Below are positions 8,531-18,451 of a stretch of 64,000 bases of DNA, piece by piece. Below the pieces are notes generated by a model. The model worked only from the letters and a program-made list of their open reading frames with translations, had not been told where the DNA came from and did no database searches. Both the position numbers and the translations under genes were made by a program. How positions within the stretch are numbered: the first letter of the stretch is position 1; the number at the start of each line of letters is the position of its first letter. The DNA is taken from contig JAHBSO010000001.1 in assembly GCA_019639075.1 (NCBI GenBank), forward strand, positions 186,001 to 250,000, read 5' to 3'. This stretch comes from Actinomycetota bacterium. Its GTDB lineage: Bacteria > Actinomycetota > Acidimicrobiia > Acidimicrobiales > Iamiaceae.

Positions 8531-10225
8531 ATGTCCGATGGCCAGGCCTTCGATCCGTCCCTGCTCGAGGGGAAGGACCGCAACGAACTGGTGGCCATCG
8601 CCTCCTCCCTCGGGAAGAAGCCACCCGCCCGGGCCAAGAAGGCCGACATCATCACCCTGATCATGGAGCTGGTCGGCGCCGAGGCGCCGGCCGCCGACCC
8701 GCCGGCCGCCGACCCGTCGGCCGACGGAGCGCCCGAGGCCGCCGGGACCCCGGAGCCCGAGGAGCCGGCCGACGAACCCGCTGCAGCGGCCGAGACCCCC
8801 TCCGAGGCCCCCGAGCCCGAGGAGCGGGGCCGATCCGGTGGTCGCGGGGACCAGGGTGGCCGCGCCGACCAGGGCGGTCGCAACGGCCAGGGCAACCAGG
8901 ACCAGGGTGCCCGCGACCAGGGTGGTCGGACCGGCGGCGACGGCCAGGCGAACGGCGATCGCGCCGAGCCCGGCAACCAGGCCGAGCCGCAGCAGCCCCA
9001 GCCCGAGGAGGGTGAGGGCAATCGCCGCCGCCGCCGCCGGGGCCGCGACCGCAACCGCAACCACGACGACGAGCAGGTCAACGCCGAGCCGGTCGACGTC
9101 GAGGGCTTCGTCGACCTGCGCGACGAGGGGTACGGGTTCCTGCGGGTCGCCGGCTACCTCCCGTCGCCGAACGACGCGTACATCTCCGTGAAGCAGGTTC
9201 GGCAGTTCGGCCTCCGCAAGGGTGACGTCGTGGCGGGCCGCAGCCGGGCCGCGAACCGCAACGAGAAGAACCCGGCGCTGATCCAGCTCGACTCGGTGAA
9301 CGGCGTCGCCGTGTCCGGGCAGCCGACCGAGCGTCCCGAGTTCGAGAAGCTCACGCCGCTCTACCCGGACGTGCACCTCCGGCTCGAGCAGCCCGAGTTC
9401 CCCGAGAACATGACGGCCCGGATCATCGACCTGCTCGCCCCGATCGGGAAGGGCCAGCGGGGGCTCATCGTGTCCCCGCCGAAGGCGGGCAAGACCACCG
9501 TCGTGAAGGACATCGTGCGGGCGGTCGAGCGCAACCACCCCGAGGTCCACGTCATCGTGCTGCTCGTCGACGAGCGCCCCGAGGAGGTCACCGACCTCCG
9601 CCGCTGGGTGCTCAACGGCGAGGTGGCGGCATCGACCTTCGACCGCCCCACCGAGGAGCACATCGCGCTGGCCGAGCTGGTCATCGAGCGGGCCAAGCGC
9701 CTGGTGGAGCAGGGCAAGGACGTGATGGTCGTCCTCGACGGCATCACCCGCCTCACCCGCGCGTACAACCTGAACGCCCCGGCCAACGGTCGCACCATGG
9801 CCGGCGGCATGGACAGCTCGGCGCTCTACCCGCCGAAGAAGTTCTTCGGCGCCGCCCGCAACGTCGAGGAGGGCGGTTCGCTCACGATCCTCGCCACCGC
9901 GCTCGTCGAGACCAACACCCGCCTCGACGAGGTCATCTTCGAGGAGTTCAAGGGCACCGGGAACATGGAGCTGCGCCTCGACCGCCGTCTGGCCGAGCGC
10001 CGGGTCTTCCCGGCGATCGACGTCGACGGCTCCTCGACCCGCCACGAGGAGCTGCTCTACCCGCGGGCCCAGCTCCAGCAGGTGTACCGGCTCCGCCGGT
10101 TGCTGTCGGACCTCAAGCAGGAGGGCGGCAGCGGTGCCGCCGGACTCGAGATGCTGGTCGACCGGCTCCGCACCGTCCGCACCAACGAGGCGTTCCTGGC
10201 CGAGATCGCCAAGGCCACGTCCTGA
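8531..10225 (+). CDS. rho: transcription termination factor Rho
   Basis: Hexameric RNA-dependent ATPase that ends transcription. Chosen start: ATG at 8531 with GAGGTG 6-7 nt upstream; the frame stays open further 5' but has no ribosome site there. The 564-aa protein has an N-terminal SAP-like domain (about 1-50), a long acidic then Arg/Gly/Gln/Asn-rich low-complexity insert (about 55-180), the cold-shock-like RNA-binding domain ([13 protein letters not shown] onward), Walker [10 protein letters not shown] (K near 321), Walker B VVLDGITR, and Q/R-loop elements. The insert resembles the extra segment of other actinobacterial Rho proteins but is especially rich in Q, N, G and R. Confidence 0.97.
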   Translation: MSDGQAFDPSLLEGKDRNELVAIASSLGKKPPARAKKADIITLIMELVGAEAPAADPPAADPSADGAPEAAGTPEPEEPADEPAAAAETPSEAPEPEERGRSGGRGDQGGRADQGGRNGQGNQDQGARDQGGRTGGDGQANGDRAEPGNQAEPQQPQPEEGEGNRRRRRRGRDRNRNHDDEQVNAEPVDVEGFVDLRDEGYGFLRVAGYLPSPNDAYISVKQVRQFGLRKGDVVAGRSRAANRNEKNPALIQLDSVNGVAVSGQPTERPEFEKLTPLYPDVHLRLEQPEFPENMTARIIDLLAPIGKGQRGLIVSPPKAGKTTVVKDIVRAVERNHPEVHVIVLLVDERPEEVTDLRRWVLNGEVAASTFDRPTEEHIALAELVIERAKRLVEQGKDVMVVLDGITRLTRAYNLNAPANGRTMAGGMDSSALYPPKKFFGAARNVEEGGSLTILATALVETNTRLDEVIFEEFKGTGNMELRLDRRLAERRVFPAIDVDGSSTRHEELLYPRAQLQQVYRLRRLLSDLKQEGGSGAAGLEMLVDRLRTVRTNEAFLAEIAKATS

Positions 10226-10310
10226 CCCTCGCGGCCCGGCCGGGCCGGGAATACGCGGGCGTTGACCATTTTGGGAACACCCCCGTCCCTGCACCACACT
10301 GGAGACCCTT

Positions 10311-10517
10311 ATGAAGGCCGACATCCACCCCGACTACGTGGAGACCCACGTCCGCTGCTCCTGCGGGAACACGTTCACCACCCGTTCGACGCAGGCCGAG
10401 GTCTCCGTCGAGCTCTGCAACGAGTGCCACCCCTTCTACACGGGCAAGCAGAAGCTGGTGGACACCGGTGGTCGCATCGACCGCTTCGAGCGGCGCTACG
10501 GCCGTCGCAACAAGTAG
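10311..10517 (+). CDS. rpmE: 50S ribosomal protein L31
   Basis: 68-aa large-subunit ribosomal protein of the zinc-binding (C+) type, with CSCGN and [20 protein letters not shown] carrying the metal-binding cysteines. The C-terminus [13 protein letters not shown] is typical. The ATG at 10311 follows GGAG by 8 nt. It lies 85 bp after rho, as in other actinobacteria. Confidence 0.97.
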   Translation: MKADIHPDYVETHVRCSCGNTFTTRSTQAEVSVELCNECHPFYTGKQKLVDTGGRIDRFERRYGRRNK

Positions 10518-11553
10518 CAGGCCCCTGCCCCTGAACGACGCGGACCGGCTCGACCGCCTCCGGGCGGCCAAGCTGCGCGCCCTCGTGGCGTCGCGCTGGG
10601 AGGTCCCGGCCGATGCCGTCGACGCACCGTTCCCGAACGGTGCGACCCTCCGCGGTGACGGGGTGGTCTGGGTGCTCGTCGAGGACGACGCCGTGCACCG
10701 CCTCGGCGCCGTGCTGGCCATCGCGTGCCGCGCCGGAGCCTCGGAGGTGCACGTCGTCGTCGCCGAACCGGCCGACGCCGCGGTGCTGGCCCGCCGGGCA
10801 TCGCTGTTCACGCTTCCCGTGTCGGTCTGGACCCTCGACGGCACCGACCTGGTGCCCGCCGAGGCCGCCCCGCCCGCCGACGACCCCGCGCCGTCGCCCG
10901 AGGCCGAGCTGTACCGGCCGGTGCTGCGCGAGGCCGGGCTCGACCCGGTCGTCGAGGGCGGCGTCCTGCTCGGCGAGCTCCGGGGCCTCGAGGTGGCCCG
11001 GGTCGTCGACGCCGACGACGCCGGTGCCACCCGCGTCGAGGCCGGCGTCGGGCGCTTCGACCGCGAGGCCGGGGCCATGATGCGCGCCGGCATGTCGGAG
11101 TCCGACTCGCTCGACCACGTCGTCGACGTCGTCGGCCCGCTCCGCTCGGCGGGCGCGGCCCGGCACCCGATGAACCAGCTGGTGCGGGAGCGCTGGCTCC
11201 GGTCGGTCCTGGTGGCCGATCCCGCGCTCGTCGACGCCGCCGAACTGCGTCCCGTCGGCTCCGCGGTGCCGCGCGCCAACCTGACCGAGGCCGGTGTGGC
11301 CTCCGCGGTCGGGGTCGACCCGGCCGGAGCGCCCGTCGTGGTGACCTGCTCGGTCGGTGTCGATCTCGACGCGGTGCCGAGCGCGGCGGACGACCGTCTG
11401 TCCCACGCTCCGGACGCCCGCCTCCTGCTGGTCGTTCCCGCGGCGGACGCCGCCCCCATCACCCGAGAGCTGGTCGACCTGCTCGCCATCCCGGCCGAGC
11501 TGGTGACCGTGGGCGACGATTGGGCGACCGGCACCTCCGGAGGACAGGGCTGA
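10468..11553 (+). CDS. unrecognised protein between rpmE and prfA
   Basis: I do not recognise this 361-aa protein. It is one open frame ending in the TGATG that starts prfA, so it is translationally coupled to prfA. The start is uncertain: GTG at 10468 (overlapping rpmE by 50 nt), GTG at 10585, or a non-standard CTG at 10525/10531. The helix-like stretch [15 protein letters not shown] (about 25-39) argues for a start upstream of 10585. The protein has alternating hydrophobic strands ([39 protein letters not shown]), no membrane segment, no cysteine cluster and no obvious nucleotide motif. A Rossmann-like or restriction-endonuclease-like alpha/beta fold is possible but unproven. The mycobacterial cluster has no gene here. 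Confidence 0.65.
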   Translation: MVASTASSGATAVATSSRPLPLNDADRLDRLRAAKLRALVASRWEVPADAVDAPFPNGATLRGDGVVWVLVEDDAVHRLGAVLAIACRAGASEVHVVVAEPADAAVLARRASLFTLPVSVWTLDGTDLVPAEAAPPADDPAPSPEAELYRPVLREAGLDPVVEGGVLLGELRGLEVARVVDADDAGATRVEAGVGRFDREAGAMMRAGMSESDSLDHVVDVVGPLRSAGAARHPMNQLVRERWLRSVLVADPALVDAAELRPVGSAVPRANLTEAGVASAVGVDPAGAPVVVTCSVGVDLDAVPSAADDRLSHAPDARLLLVVPAADAAPITRELVDLLAIPAELVTVGDDWATGTSGGQG

Positions 11554-12617
11554 TGCTCGACAAGCTGCAGGCGCTCGAACGGGAGCTGGACGACGTCGAG
11601 GCTCGTCTGGCCGACCCCGCGATCCTCGCCGACCAGGCCCGCTACCGCGACCTCGCCAAGCGCCACAAGGAGCTCGACACGATCGTGTCCCGGGCGCGCG
11701 AGCTGCGGACCCGCACCGCCGATGCCGACACGGCCCGCGAGATGCTGCCGGAGCTGTCCGGCGAGGACCGCGAGATGATCCGGACCGAGCTGGCCGAGGC
11801 CGAGGCCGACGTGGCCCGGCTCACCGCGGAGATCGAGGTGCTGCTCCTGCCGAAGGACCCCAACGACGACCGCAACGTGATCGTCGAGATCCGAGGCGCG
11901 GAGGGGGGCGAGGAGGCGAACCTGTTCGCCAAGGACCTCTTCGGGATGTACCAGGGCTTCGCGCAGCGGATGGGCTGGCGCCTCGAGGTCCTCAACACCG
12001 ACTGGTCCGACCTCGGTGGGTTCAACGAGGTCACCTTCGTGGTGTCCGGTGACGGCGCCTGGTCCCGCCTCAAGCACGAGGGCGGTCCGCACCGGGTGCA
12101 ACGGGTGCCGGTCACCGAGTCCCAGGGTCGGATCCACACGTCGTCGGCCACCGTCACCGTCCTTCCCGAGGCCGACGAGGTCGAGGTCGAGATCGATCCC
12201 AACGACCTCCAGGTCGACTACTTCCGGTCCTCGGGGCCGGGCGGCCAGTCGGTGAACACGACCGACAGCGCGGTCCGCCTCACCCACAGGCCGACGGGCG
12301 TCACCGTGTCGATGCAGGACCAGAAGTCCCAGATCCAGAACAAGGCGAAGGCCATGCAGGTGCTGGCCTCCCGGCTGCTCAAGCTGGAGCAGGACCGCCA
12401 GGCCTCCGAGCTGTCGGAGGCCCGTCGGGACCAGACCGGTGGCGGCGGTCGGTCCGAGAAGGTCCGCACCTACAACTTCAAGGAGAACCGGGTCTCGGAC
12501 CACCGGATCGGGCTCACCATCCACAAGCTCGACAAGGTGCTCCAGGGCGAGCTCGACGACGTGAGCGACGCGCTGGTCCAGGACGAGCAGACCCGCCGGC
12601 TCACCGAGGGCGGCTGA
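11553..12617 (+). CDS. prfA: peptide chain release factor 1
   Basis: Recognises UAA and UAG stop codons and triggers peptidyl-tRNA hydrolysis. The 354-aa protein carries the codon-recognition tripeptide PVT (in VQRVPVTESQGRIHTS) that marks class RF1, and the catalytic GGQ at 230-232 (SGPGGQSVNTTDSAVR). The ATG at 11553 shares TGATG with the upstream gene. The stop shares TGATG with prmC, whose product methylates the GGQ glutamine. Confidence 0.97.
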   Translation: MLDKLQALERELDDVEARLADPAILADQARYRDLAKRHKELDTIVSRARELRTRTADADTAREMLPELSGEDREMIRTELAEAEADVARLTAEIEVLLLPKDPNDDRNVIVEIRGAEGGEEANLFAKDLFGMYQGFAQRMGWRLEVLNTDWSDLGGFNEVTFVVSGDGAWSRLKHEGGPHRVQRVPVTESQGRIHTSSATVTVLPEADEVEVEIDPNDLQVDYFRSSGPGGQSVNTTDSAVRLTHRPTGVTVSMQDQKSQIQNKAKAMQVLASRLLKLEQDRQASELSEARRDQTGGGGRSEKVRTYNFKENRVSDHRIGLTIHKLDKVLQGELDDVSDALVQDEQTRRLTEGG

Positions 12618-13525
12618 TGTCGGACCCCCACGACGGACGGCCCGAGGGCACCGTCACCTGGGGCGAGCTGCTGGTCGAGACCGTCGCCCGACTCCGCGAC
12701 GGCGGGATCGCCGCGGCAGAGGCCGAGGGGCGCTGGTTGGTCGAGGAGGCTTCCGGCCTCGATGCCGCCGAGTGGATCGCCGGGCGCGACGAGCTGGCCA
12801 CCCAGCGGACCGTCGCCCGCCTCGACGACATGGTGGATCGCCGGCTGGTCGGCGAACCGGTGCAGTACGTGCTCGGGCGGTGGGGCTTCCGGCGGCTCGA
12901 CCTGCTGTGCGACCGTCGGGTCCTCATCCCCAGGCCGGAGACCGAGCAGGTTGTCGAGGTGGCCCTGGGCGCGCTCGACCAGGTGCTCATGGCCCGCCCC
13001 GACGGTCACCGGCCCACGGTGGTCGACCTCGGCACCGGATCGGGAGCGATCGCGCTGTCGGTGGCGGCCGAGCGCAACGGCGTCGACGTGTGGGGCGTCG
13101 ACGCGTCCGCCGATGCCCTCGACGTGGCCCGGGCCAACCTGGGCGGCCTCGGCATGGCCGGCGGGAGGGTCCGGTTGCTGCACGGCTCGTGGTACGACCC
13201 GCTGCCGTCGGAGCTGCGCGGGATCGTCGATCTCGTCGTCGCCAACCCGCCCTACGTCGCCGAGGACGAGGCCCTCGACGCGTCGGTCGCCGACTGGGAG
13301 CCGGCCGGCGCGCTCGTCCCGGGGCCGACCGGGCTCGAGGCCTACGGGGAGATCGTGTCCGGTGCGGGGGAGTGGCTCGCCGACGGCGGGGTGCTGGTGG
13401 TCGAGATCGGTGCCACCCAGGCCGACGCTGTGCGGGCGCTGGCGGAGGATGCCGGCCTCGACGACGTCACGGTCCACGCCGACCACGCCGGCCTCGACCG
13501 GGCGGTCGTGGCCCGACGTTCCTGA
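12617..13525 (+). CDS. prmC: release factor glutamine N5-methyltransferase
   Basis: SAM-dependent methylase that modifies the GGQ glutamine of release factors. The 302-aa protein has an N-terminal helical domain (about 1-100, with EPVQYVLGRWGFR), the SAM loop VVDLGTGSGAIALS and the catalytic NPPY at 210-213. It overlaps prfA by 1 nt, a conserved pairing that fits substrate and modifying enzyme. Confidence 0.96.
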   Translation: MSDPHDGRPEGTVTWGELLVETVARLRDGGIAAAEAEGRWLVEEASGLDAAEWIAGRDELATQRTVARLDDMVDRRLVGEPVQYVLGRWGFRRLDLLCDRRVLIPRPETEQVVEVALGALDQVLMARPDGHRPTVVDLGTGSGAIALSVAAERNGVDVWGVDASADALDVARANLGGLGMAGGRVRLLHGSWYDPLPSELRGIVDLVVANPPYVAEDEALDASVADWEPAGALVPGPTGLEAYGEIVSGAGEWLADGGVLVVEIGATQADAVRALAEDAGLDDVTVHADHAGLDRAVVARRS

Positions 13526-13552
13526 CCGGGTCGTCTGCCCGACGTCGATCGG

Positions 13553-13558
13553 TACGCT
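13553..13558 (+). promoter_or_regulatory. -10 box TACGCT for tsaC
   Basis: TACGCT lies 6 nt before the GTG at 13565, with no Shine-Dalgarno sequence between. It fits a leaderless transcript separate from prmC. Confidence 0.4.
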
Positions 13559-13564
13559 CGCCCC

Positions 13565-14191
13565 GTGACCGCGCCAGGCCCTCCCGTCGTCGCCGCCACC
13601 GACCCGGGCGCCGTCGACCGGGCTGCGGCGGTGCTCGTCGCGGGTGGCACCGTCGTGCTGCCGACCGACACCGTCTACGGCCTCGCCGCCCTCCCGGCGC
13701 GGCCGGGCGCCACGGGCGCGCTGTTCCGCCTCAAGGCCCGAGCCGCGGATCAGCCGCTCGCGGTGCTGGTCGCCGACGCCGACCAGGCCGTCGCGCTCCT
13801 CGCCCACGTGTCGGCCGAGGTCCGTGGCTGGATGGAGCGCTGGTGGCCCGGCGCGCTGACCATCGTCGGCGCCCGCTCCACCGCGGCGCTCGACCTCGAA
13901 CTGGGCGCCGGCCCGGACACCATCGGGATCCGCTGCCCCGATCTCCCCTTCCTCCGCGAGGTGGCGGCCCGGGTGGGGCCGATCGCCACGACCAGCGCGA
14001 ACCGCTCGGGCGAGCCGACCCCGCAGACCGCGGCGGAGGCGGCCGCCTCGCTCGACGGTCCGGTCGGCCTCGTGGTCGACGGCGGCCCCGCCGGCACCCT
14101 CGCCTCGACCGTCGTCGACACCGTCGCATCGCCCTGGCGGGTGCTTCGGGTCGGAGCGGTCTCGGAGTCGGACCTACGCTCGGGGTCGTGA
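13565..14191 (+). CDS. tsaC: L-threonylcarbamoyladenylate synthase (TsaC/YwlC/Sua5 family)
   Basis: Uses threonine, bicarbonate and ATP to make threonylcarbamoyl-AMP for the t6A37 modification of ANN-decoding tRNAs. The 208-aa protein has the family signature VLPTDTVYGLAA, KARAADQPLAVLV, PGALTIV, IGIRCPD and ATTSANRSGEPT. It lacks the extra C-terminal Sua5 domain, so it is the short TsaC form. The position after prmC matches mycobacteria (Rv1301). It ends in GTGA shared with a tiny membrane-protein gene. Confidence 0.94.
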   Translation: MTAPGPPVVAATDPGAVDRAAAVLVAGGTVVLPTDTVYGLAALPARPGATGALFRLKARAADQPLAVLVADADQAVALLAHVSAEVRGWMERWWPGALTIVGARSTAALDLELGAGPDTIGIRCPDLPFLREVAARVGPIATTSANRSGEPTPQTAAEAAASLDGPVGLVVDGGPAGTLASTVVDTVASPWRVLRVGAVSESDLRSGS

Positions 14192-14355
14192 CCCGCCTCG
14201 GCTTCTTCATCATCGGGATCGGCGTGGCGCTGATCGTCGTGCGCGTCGTCGACTGGGTCGACTCCGAGTCGGCCGACATCCTGTCGGTCCTCGCCATCGT
14301 CGTCGGCGCGCTGATGGTCGCCGTCGACGGCGAACGCACCCCCCGCTCCCAGTAG
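14188..14355 (+). CDS. small two-helix membrane protein
   Basis: This 55-aa open frame starts at a GTG overlapping the tsaC stop by 4 nt. Residues about 4-22 (LGFFIIGIGVALIVVRVVD) and 31-46 (ILSVLAIVVGALMVAV) form two membrane-spanning stretches joined by an acidic turn, with a short basic end (GERTPRSQ). A -10-like TACGCT (14175-14180) lies 7 nt before the start. Function unknown. Tight coupling to tsaC and clean hydrophobic segments argue for a real gene, but its length keeps confidence moderate. Confidence 0.6.
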   Translation: MTRLGFFIIGIGVALIVVRVVDWVDSESADILSVLAIVVGALMVAVDGERTPRSQ

Positions 14356-14358
14356 AAG

Positions 14359-14453
14359 GCCTTTCGACTTCGTTCGCTGCGCTCTCTTCGCTCAAGGAAC
14401 ACAAGGGCTGTCGGTTGAGCGGAGCGGAGCCTGCGGAGCGGAGTCGAAGCCCC
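14359..14453. repeat. degenerate long palindrome of the TTCGACT...GCTCAA family
   Basis: The gap between the small membrane protein and the convergent thiolase-like gene is almost filled by an imperfect inverted repeat. TTCGACT (14363-14369) pairs with AGTCGAA (14442-14448) and GCTCAA (14390-14395) pairs with TTGAGC (14415-14420), with partly paired GC-rich sequence between. It is a diverged relative of the perfect repeat at 36981-37049 and probably ends both transcripts. Confidence 0.6.
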
Positions 14454-14457
14454 TCGG

Positions 14458-15951
14458 TCAGGTGAAGTGGAAGTGGCCCTCGGAATCGACGGTGGCGGGC
14501 GCGCCGTGGGTCTCCTCGGTGAGGAACCGGTCGAGGGCGTCGGGCTCGGTGGTGCCACCCCAGGCCCGGCGGCCGTCGGCCAGCAGCGTGGCGACGATGG
14601 CCCGCTCGGGGGCACCGTCGCGGTCGTGCATCACCGTCGAGGTCTCGACGGTGACCGGGCCGTCGTCGGGTCCCACCTCCTCGCACAGCTCACGGCTCGG
14701 GAGGGCGTCGACCTCGGCCTGGAGGTTGGCGTGGCGGTACGGCTGCGGGGGCGGCGTGGTCGAGAACACGCCGAACGAGTGCTTGGTGAGGAACCCGCCG
14801 TTGCCGGTGACGAGCCCGACCGATCCGGCGTCCTCGCGGAGCCGGTCGACCATCGTGGCGATGGAGTGCGACACGTAGTTGTTCCACGGACCGCCGGCGA
14901 ACGACAGGCCACCGGTGACGGTGAGCGGCCGGTCGGTGCCGAGGTCGAGCTCCTTCGCCGCGATCTGGACCGCGCTGGGGAAGCACGAGTACACGTCGAC
15001 GTGGGCGAGGTCGTCGACACCGACCCCACCGAGCTCGAGGGCGGCGCGGCCGGCGAGGCGGATGGCGGGGGCCTCGGCGAGGCTCCTCCGGTTCGAGACG
15101 TACCAGTGCTCGTGGGCGTCGGTGCCGGCCCACGGGAAGACCCAGCGGTCGGTGGGGATGCCGAGGTCGCGCGCCGTGCCGACCGAGGTGACGACGAACG
15201 CCGCGCCCTGCTCCACCGCGTTGTTGGCGTTCATCCGCTTCGTGTACGGGAACCCGACCATGCGGTTGTCCGGCGTGGCGTCGCGCAGCTCGGCGGGGGA
15301 GAAGGCCTGGCGGATCCAGGCGTGCGGGTTCCCGGCGGCCACGTCGCTGAAGCCGGCCCAGAGCTTGGCCAGGCGGTCGCGGTGCTCGTCGACCGACCAC
15401 CCCTCCTTCGCCCGCAGTGCGTTCTCGAACAGCGGGTAGACCTCGATCGGCATCAAGACCCGCCGGGCCCACTCGCCCGGGTGGATGAGCGGGTGCGGGT
15501 TGAGCACCAGCTCCGTCGGCTCGACGTCGTCGGCCTGCACCGTCCACGACGAGCGGGCCGCCTCGCGGGAGCGCCACGCCTCGGCGCCGCCGATCAGCCA
15601 GCCGGTCGAGCGTCCGTCGAGGATCTCCCGGCAGGCCCGGTTGAGCAGGGTCTGCGGGTAGTTCCCGCCGTCGTCGGTGGCGATCGTGCGGGCCGGCGCA
15701 ACGCCCAGGTCGGCGGCGACGAGCGCGGCCGGGTCCTGGTAGCGGTGCGACAGGATGCGGATGACCGCGAACGTGTCGAGCGCGGCGAGCAGACCGTCGG
15801 CCCCGGCGTCGGCCTCGGCGCGCCGGGCGGCGTCCGCGAGCAGCGCGACCGGTTCCCGGGCGGTGGCCGGGTCGTCCACCCGCTGCTCGACCTGGCCCAC
15901 GCCGACGATGATCGGCGTGCGGGGATCGAGGGTGATGGACGCGTCGCTCAT
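14458..15951 (-). CDS. thiolase-like acetyl-CoA acetyltransferase family protein
   Basis: 497-aa protein starting MSDASITLDPRTPIIVGVGQVEQR, typical of the actinobacterial thiolase-like (TLP1/SCP-x-like) group. The ATG at 15951 is preceded by AGGAGG with 9-nt spacing, a strong ribosome site. The thiolase core (about 10-400) has VDVYSCFPSAVQIAAKELDLG, with a cysteine in the conserved YSCFP motif, and LTVTGGLSFAGGPWNNYV. The last about 90 residues form the extra beta domain seen in this group. Some members lack classical thiolase activity, so a role in acyl-CoA or sterol/lipid metabolism is inference. It is transcribed against its neighbours. Confidence 0.85.
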   Translation of the reverse strand: MSDASITLDPRTPIIVGVGQVEQRVDDPATAREPVALLADAARRAEADAGADGLLAALDTFAVIRILSHRYQDPAALVAADLGVAPARTIATDDGGNYPQTLLNRACREILDGRSTGWLIGGAEAWRSREAARSSWTVQADDVEPTELVLNPHPLIHPGEWARRVLMPIEVYPLFENALRAKEGWSVDEHRDRLAKLWAGFSDVAAGNPHAWIRQAFSPAELRDATPDNRMVGFPYTKRMNANNAVEQGAAFVVTSVGTARDLGIPTDRWVFPWAGTDAHEHWYVSNRRSLAEAPAIRLAGRAALELGGVGVDDLAHVDVYSCFPSAVQIAAKELDLGTDRPLTVTGGLSFAGGPWNNYVSHSIATMVDRLREDAGSVGLVTGNGGFLTKHSFGVFSTTPPPQPYRHANLQAEVDALPSRELCEEVGPDDGPVTVETSTVMHDRDGAPERAIVATLLADGRRAWGGTTEPDALDRFLTEETHGAPATVDSEGHFHFT

Positions 15952-16040
15952 CGGCGGGTTCCTCCTGGTGGCGTGCCGACAGTTGATCGGCCGGCCGCCC
16001 CGCCGAGCAAGTGGAGGGACGGCCACCTCCGTGGTCCCCC

Positions 16041-16046
16041 TACAAT
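16041..16046 (+). promoter_or_regulatory. -10 box TACAAT for the phosphatase-rpiB-glyA run
   Basis: TACAAT is the closest match to TATAAT in the region and lies 12 nt before the GTG at 16059. No convincing -35 is visible. It would give a leader of about 5 nt. Confidence 0.5.
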
Positions 16047-16058
16047 CCGGCCATCGAC

Positions 16059-16613
16059 GTGATCTTCGCCTGCACCGGAAACATCTGCCGCTCGCCGATG
16101 GCCGAAGCTCTCCTTCGTGCCCGGCTGGCCGATCGCGCGCCGGAGCTGTCGATCGGGTCGATCGGTCAGCTGTTCGACGGCCGGCCCGCGGAGCGGGGAG
16201 CGATCAAGGCGATGGCCGATCGGGGCATCGACCTCACCCACCACCTGAGCCGCAAGCAGACGCCGGCGCTGATCGCCGACTCGGCCGTCATCCTCGGCAT
16301 GGAGAAGCTGCACGTCCGCGACCTGTCGGTGCTCGCGCCCGGCACCTTCCAGCGCAGCTTCACCCTCCCCGAGTTCGTTCGACTGGTCGAGGCCGCGCCA
16401 CCTCGCACCGACCCCGACCTCCGGCGGTGGGTCGAGCACCTCGGCGCCGACCGCGAGCCGCTCGGCTACCTGTCCAGCTCCGGCGACGAGGAGGTCGCCG
16501 ACCCGATGGGGCGGTCGGTCCGCGTCTTCCGCGCCTGCGCCGCCGAGCTCGACGACCTGATCTCTCGGATGATCGACCGGGTCTGGCCCGCGTCGATCCC
16601 GGCGGCCCGCTGA
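16059..16613 (+). CDS. low-molecular-weight protein-tyrosine-phosphatase family protein
   Basis: 184-aa protein whose N-terminus [19 protein letters not shown] contains the CX5RS phosphate loop (CTGNICRS) of low-molecular-weight protein tyrosine phosphatases. The GTG at 16059 puts this loop at residues 5-12, as the family requires. The usual DPxxx aspartate near the C-terminus may be met by [12 protein letters not shown]. It could act on protein phosphotyrosine or, as in arsenate-reductase relatives, on arsenate; bacterial relatives often act in polysaccharide or envelope control. It may be co-transcribed with rpiB (35-nt gap). Confidence 0.85.
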   Translation: MIFACTGNICRSPMAEALLRARLADRAPELSIGSIGQLFDGRPAERGAIKAMADRGIDLTHHLSRKQTPALIADSAVILGMEKLHVRDLSVLAPGTFQRSFTLPEFVRLVEAAPPRTDPDLRRWVEHLGADREPLGYLSSSGDEEVADPMGRSVRVFRACAAELDDLISRMIDRVWPASIPAAR

Positions 16614-16648
16614 CCCCCCTCTCGAACGGAAGAGCAACGGAGCACACC

Positions 16649-17178
16649 ATGCGGATCGCCATCGGAGCCGACCACGCCGGGTACGAGCTGAAGTCGCACC
16701 TCGTCTCGATGCTGACCAACCTGGGCCACCGGGTGCTCGACCTGGGCACCGACGGCGAGGAATCGGTGGACTACCCGGCGTTCTGCGCCGCGGTGGGCCG
16801 GGCCGTCGTGCGCGGCGACGTCGAGCGCGGCATCGTGCTCGGCGGCAGCGGCCAGGGCGAGCAGATCGCGGCCAACAAGGTGCAGGGCGTGCGCGCCGCC
16901 CTGTGCAACGACCTCTACACCGCCCGCATGGCCCGGGAGCACAACGACGCCAACGTGCTCTCGATGGGCGGTCGCATCGTCGCGGCGGCGCTGGCCGAGG
17001 AGATCCTCATCTGCTTCCTCCAGACCCCGTACCAGGGCGGTCGGCACCAGCGCCGCGTCGACCAGCTCGGCGAGATCGGGGAGCGCTCCACCAACGGGGC
17101 CGCTCTCGACGCCTACCTCGACTCGTTGGTGCCGGGCATCACCGCCCGCGCCACCGACCCCTCCCAAGGAGCCCCCTC

Positions 17179-17182
<4 letters not shown>
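16649..17182 (+). CDS. rpiB: ribose-5-phosphate isomerase B
   Basis: Interconverts ribose 5-phosphate and ribulose 5-phosphate in the pentose phosphate pathway. The 177-aa protein opens with [13 protein letters not shown] and has [26 protein letters not shown] and [24 protein letters not shown], all signature RpiB/LacAB segments. The active-site base is normally a Cys in E. coli-type enzymes but a Glu in the actinobacterial type; the GSGQGE segment here fits the actinobacterial type. ATG at 16649 follows ACGGAG by 8 nt. The stop overlaps glyA by 4 nt (ATGA). The tail after about 160 is longer than in E. coli. Confidence 0.95.
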
Positions 17183-18423
<1,241 letters not shown>

Positions 18424-18451
18424 ACGGCCGTCGGAGCGGTCCGGGGGCCTG

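Noticed and set aside
10262..10290. TTGACC upstream of rpmE as a -35 promoter element.
   Set aside because: At 16-18 bp spacing the facing sequence is GTCCCT, a poor -10. The nearer CACACT gives a 27-bp spacer. Read-through from rho is as likely.
5561..10324. A 1587-codon open frame on the minus strand, and many similar long frames opposite real genes.
   Set aside because: They mirror hom, thrC and rho in an antisense frame. At this GC content stop codons are rare in all frames. The translations are low-complexity (Arg, Gly, Asp, Val, His) with no domain signature, while the plus-strand genes are clear.
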